From Archegozetes longisetosus (taxonomy: Eukaryota; Arthropoda; Arachnida; Sarcoptiformes; Trhypochthoniidae), in assembly GCA_018873245.2 (NCBI GenBank), contig JAEMBT020000005.1:290001-354000 (forward strand): a stretch of 64,000 nt of DNA. Reading direction: 5' to 3'. Shown piece by piece: positions 62,654-64,000 of this stretch (the stretch's first letter is position 1; every line of letters begins with the position of its first letter). Made by a program: the position numbers and the translations under genes. The notes below the pieces were generated by a model, which was given only the letters and a program-made list of their open reading frames with translations, ran no database searches and was not told where the DNA came from.

Positions 62654-64000
62654 ATGGCTGAAGATTGTGATGAACATCATAAGAATAAAGCAGAAGAATA
62701 TGTATTACCACATAACTCAGAAGATTGTGATAATGATTGCCAGAGAAGTGACGATCAAGTGATGCGTTCAATCAAACAAAAACAAAGCGTTGAATCATTT
62801 GAGTCATCGCCACAATCAGATCATTATTCGGTTGATTCAAACGATTCGTTAGTGCGTGAATGCGTTAACTGTGGCACACAAAAGACAAGTCAGTGGAGGA
62901 CTAATGGTAGCGGACATTATCTTTGCAATGCTTGTGGTCTTTATAAGAAATACAACGGAGAAGACAGACCGCCCAACAATACAACCATTCAGAAGAAGAG
63001 ATTTGTTTAGTTTTTATTATTGTTTATTTATTTATTTTTATTAATAGAAACGATTAAATAGATAAGAACTTTAGTCAATATTGATTTGATATTTATCTCA
63101 AGTGATTAGTATTGAAGTTTAGATAACTTTTGGATTGAGCTTCATTTAACTAGTTCTCAATTTTGATTTTCAGTTCATTTTAATTGAATTATAAAATTTG
63201 AATTAGTTAGGGAAATATAAAAGACAGTTTTCGAGGCCTTTCTATTTATATTTGAAAATAATTATTCAACTATTTATGTGATTTTATCGTATAATTATAT
63301 CTAGTGTCCAATACCTAAACAATGTTCAAATTGTGGAACTTTAACGTCATCGATGTGGAGAAGAACTGTCAACAAACAGGTGGCCTGTAATGCATGTGGT
63401 CTTTACTATAAGCTATATGGTGTTCAGCGTCCAATCGAAATGAGAAAAGATGTCGTATACCCTCGTAATAGATATTCGAAACTTACGACAAACACAACAA
63501 CAGATCAATCAGAAAATAATGAACAATTAACTATTTTATCGAATAGTTATAAGCCACTGACTAAGAATAAGAGTAGTAAGCATAGATTTAAATCAAATTC
63601 AAGGCAAAAACTAATTAATAAAAAGTCGTACGATAAGTCGATAGCAATGACTTCGACATTAGCAGAAACTAGTGAATGCAATCACGATAATGTAAGAAAT
63701 TTATAAACAATTTGATTATTCAGAGTTAGTCATTATTTCACTCAAACTTAGGTTCCATTAAGTCAATCATCAAATTTGACATATATTCCCGAACCTATTT
63801 CTATAATCAACTCTCAGTCGTCTGTGATTGTTGATGAAACCAATAAGAAGGATCACTCAAGAGAATGTGCGAATTGCGGCTCTAATTCTACTTCACAGTG
63901 GCGTCGATTATCAGGAGCTTACTTTGGTCATTATCTTTGCAACGCTTGTGGCCTGTATCGTAAGCTTAATGGTGAAGACAGACCTCTTGATAACAGTAGT
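62654..64000 (+). CDS. GATA transcription factor with at least three fingers (partial)
   Basis: Exons 62654-63004, 63305-63691 and 63752 to beyond the window end are joined in phase 0. After an acidic, His/Ser-rich N-terminus there are three type-IV zinc fingers. Finger 1 is [29 protein letters not shown]. Finger 2 is [30 protein letters not shown], followed by a basic tail, as in GATA C-fingers. Finger 3 is [30 protein letters not shown]. Fingers 1 and 2 have the standard 17-residue loop; finger 3 has 20. Finger 3 resembles finger 1 (NGEDRP), so the order is N-type, C-type, N-type, suggesting duplication of the finger pair. The donor after exon 1 (GTTTAG) is weak. The last exon runs off the window. 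Confidence 0.88.

Overview
The window is AT-rich animal nuclear DNA. Its genes carry short GT-AG introns, mostly 60-100 nt with a few of 300-1000 nt, and they are closely packed with moderately conserved proteins. Gene content (STAT, a USP34 orthologue, GATA factor, ELOVL and stearoyl-CoA-type desaturases, an ankyrin/WGR PARP) fits a small-genome arthropod, possibly a mite. That placement is inference from compactness and gene content, not from a marker sequence. I reconstructed the exons by eye from splice sites, phase continuity and family alignments recalled from knowledge; no search was run.

Layout. 1-29.6 kb is a gene-sparse lipid-metabolism region. It holds a small secreted helical protein (2811-3246), four delta-9-type acyl-CoA desaturase paralogues (4226-5755 minus, 15659-17340 plus, 17832-19095 minus, 22691-24523 minus), a desaturase relic (about 20450-20545), an ELOVL6-like elongase (7526-8503 minus) and a 7-dehydrocholesterol reductase (12424-14834 plus). 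Two non-autonomous DNA elements lie among them. One is a 550-bp TA-flanked foldback element (9178-9727). The other has inverted terminal arrays of a 15-bp repeat and an 8-bp flanking duplication (21532-22383). Fragmentary coding traces include a His-rich relic at the left end and one- or two-exon pieces near 12.2 and 26.1 kb.

29.6-40.4 kb is one 18-exon gene for a very large PARP (about 2626 aa): basic tail, many ankyrin repeats, WGR, PARP regulatory and catalytic domains, like nematode PME-5. 41.7-45.1 kb is a STAT gene with an apparent 1-nt frameshift in its DNA-binding domain. 45.4-46.6 kb (minus) holds the kinase-domain exons of a receptor-type tyrosine kinase, tail-to-tail with STAT. Upstream of it is a two-finger C2H2 exon (47319-47529 minus) whose splice phase fits the first visible kinase exon. 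48.9-60.8 kb (minus) is a complete 18-exon USP34 orthologue (about 3396 aa). It is divergent from a GATA factor (62654 to beyond 64000, plus) with at least three GATA fingers.

Functional links are suggestive only. The elongase and desaturases act on the same acyl-CoA pool in the ER membrane, where the sterol reductase also sits. STAT and the neighbouring tyrosine kinase belong to one kind of signalling chain.
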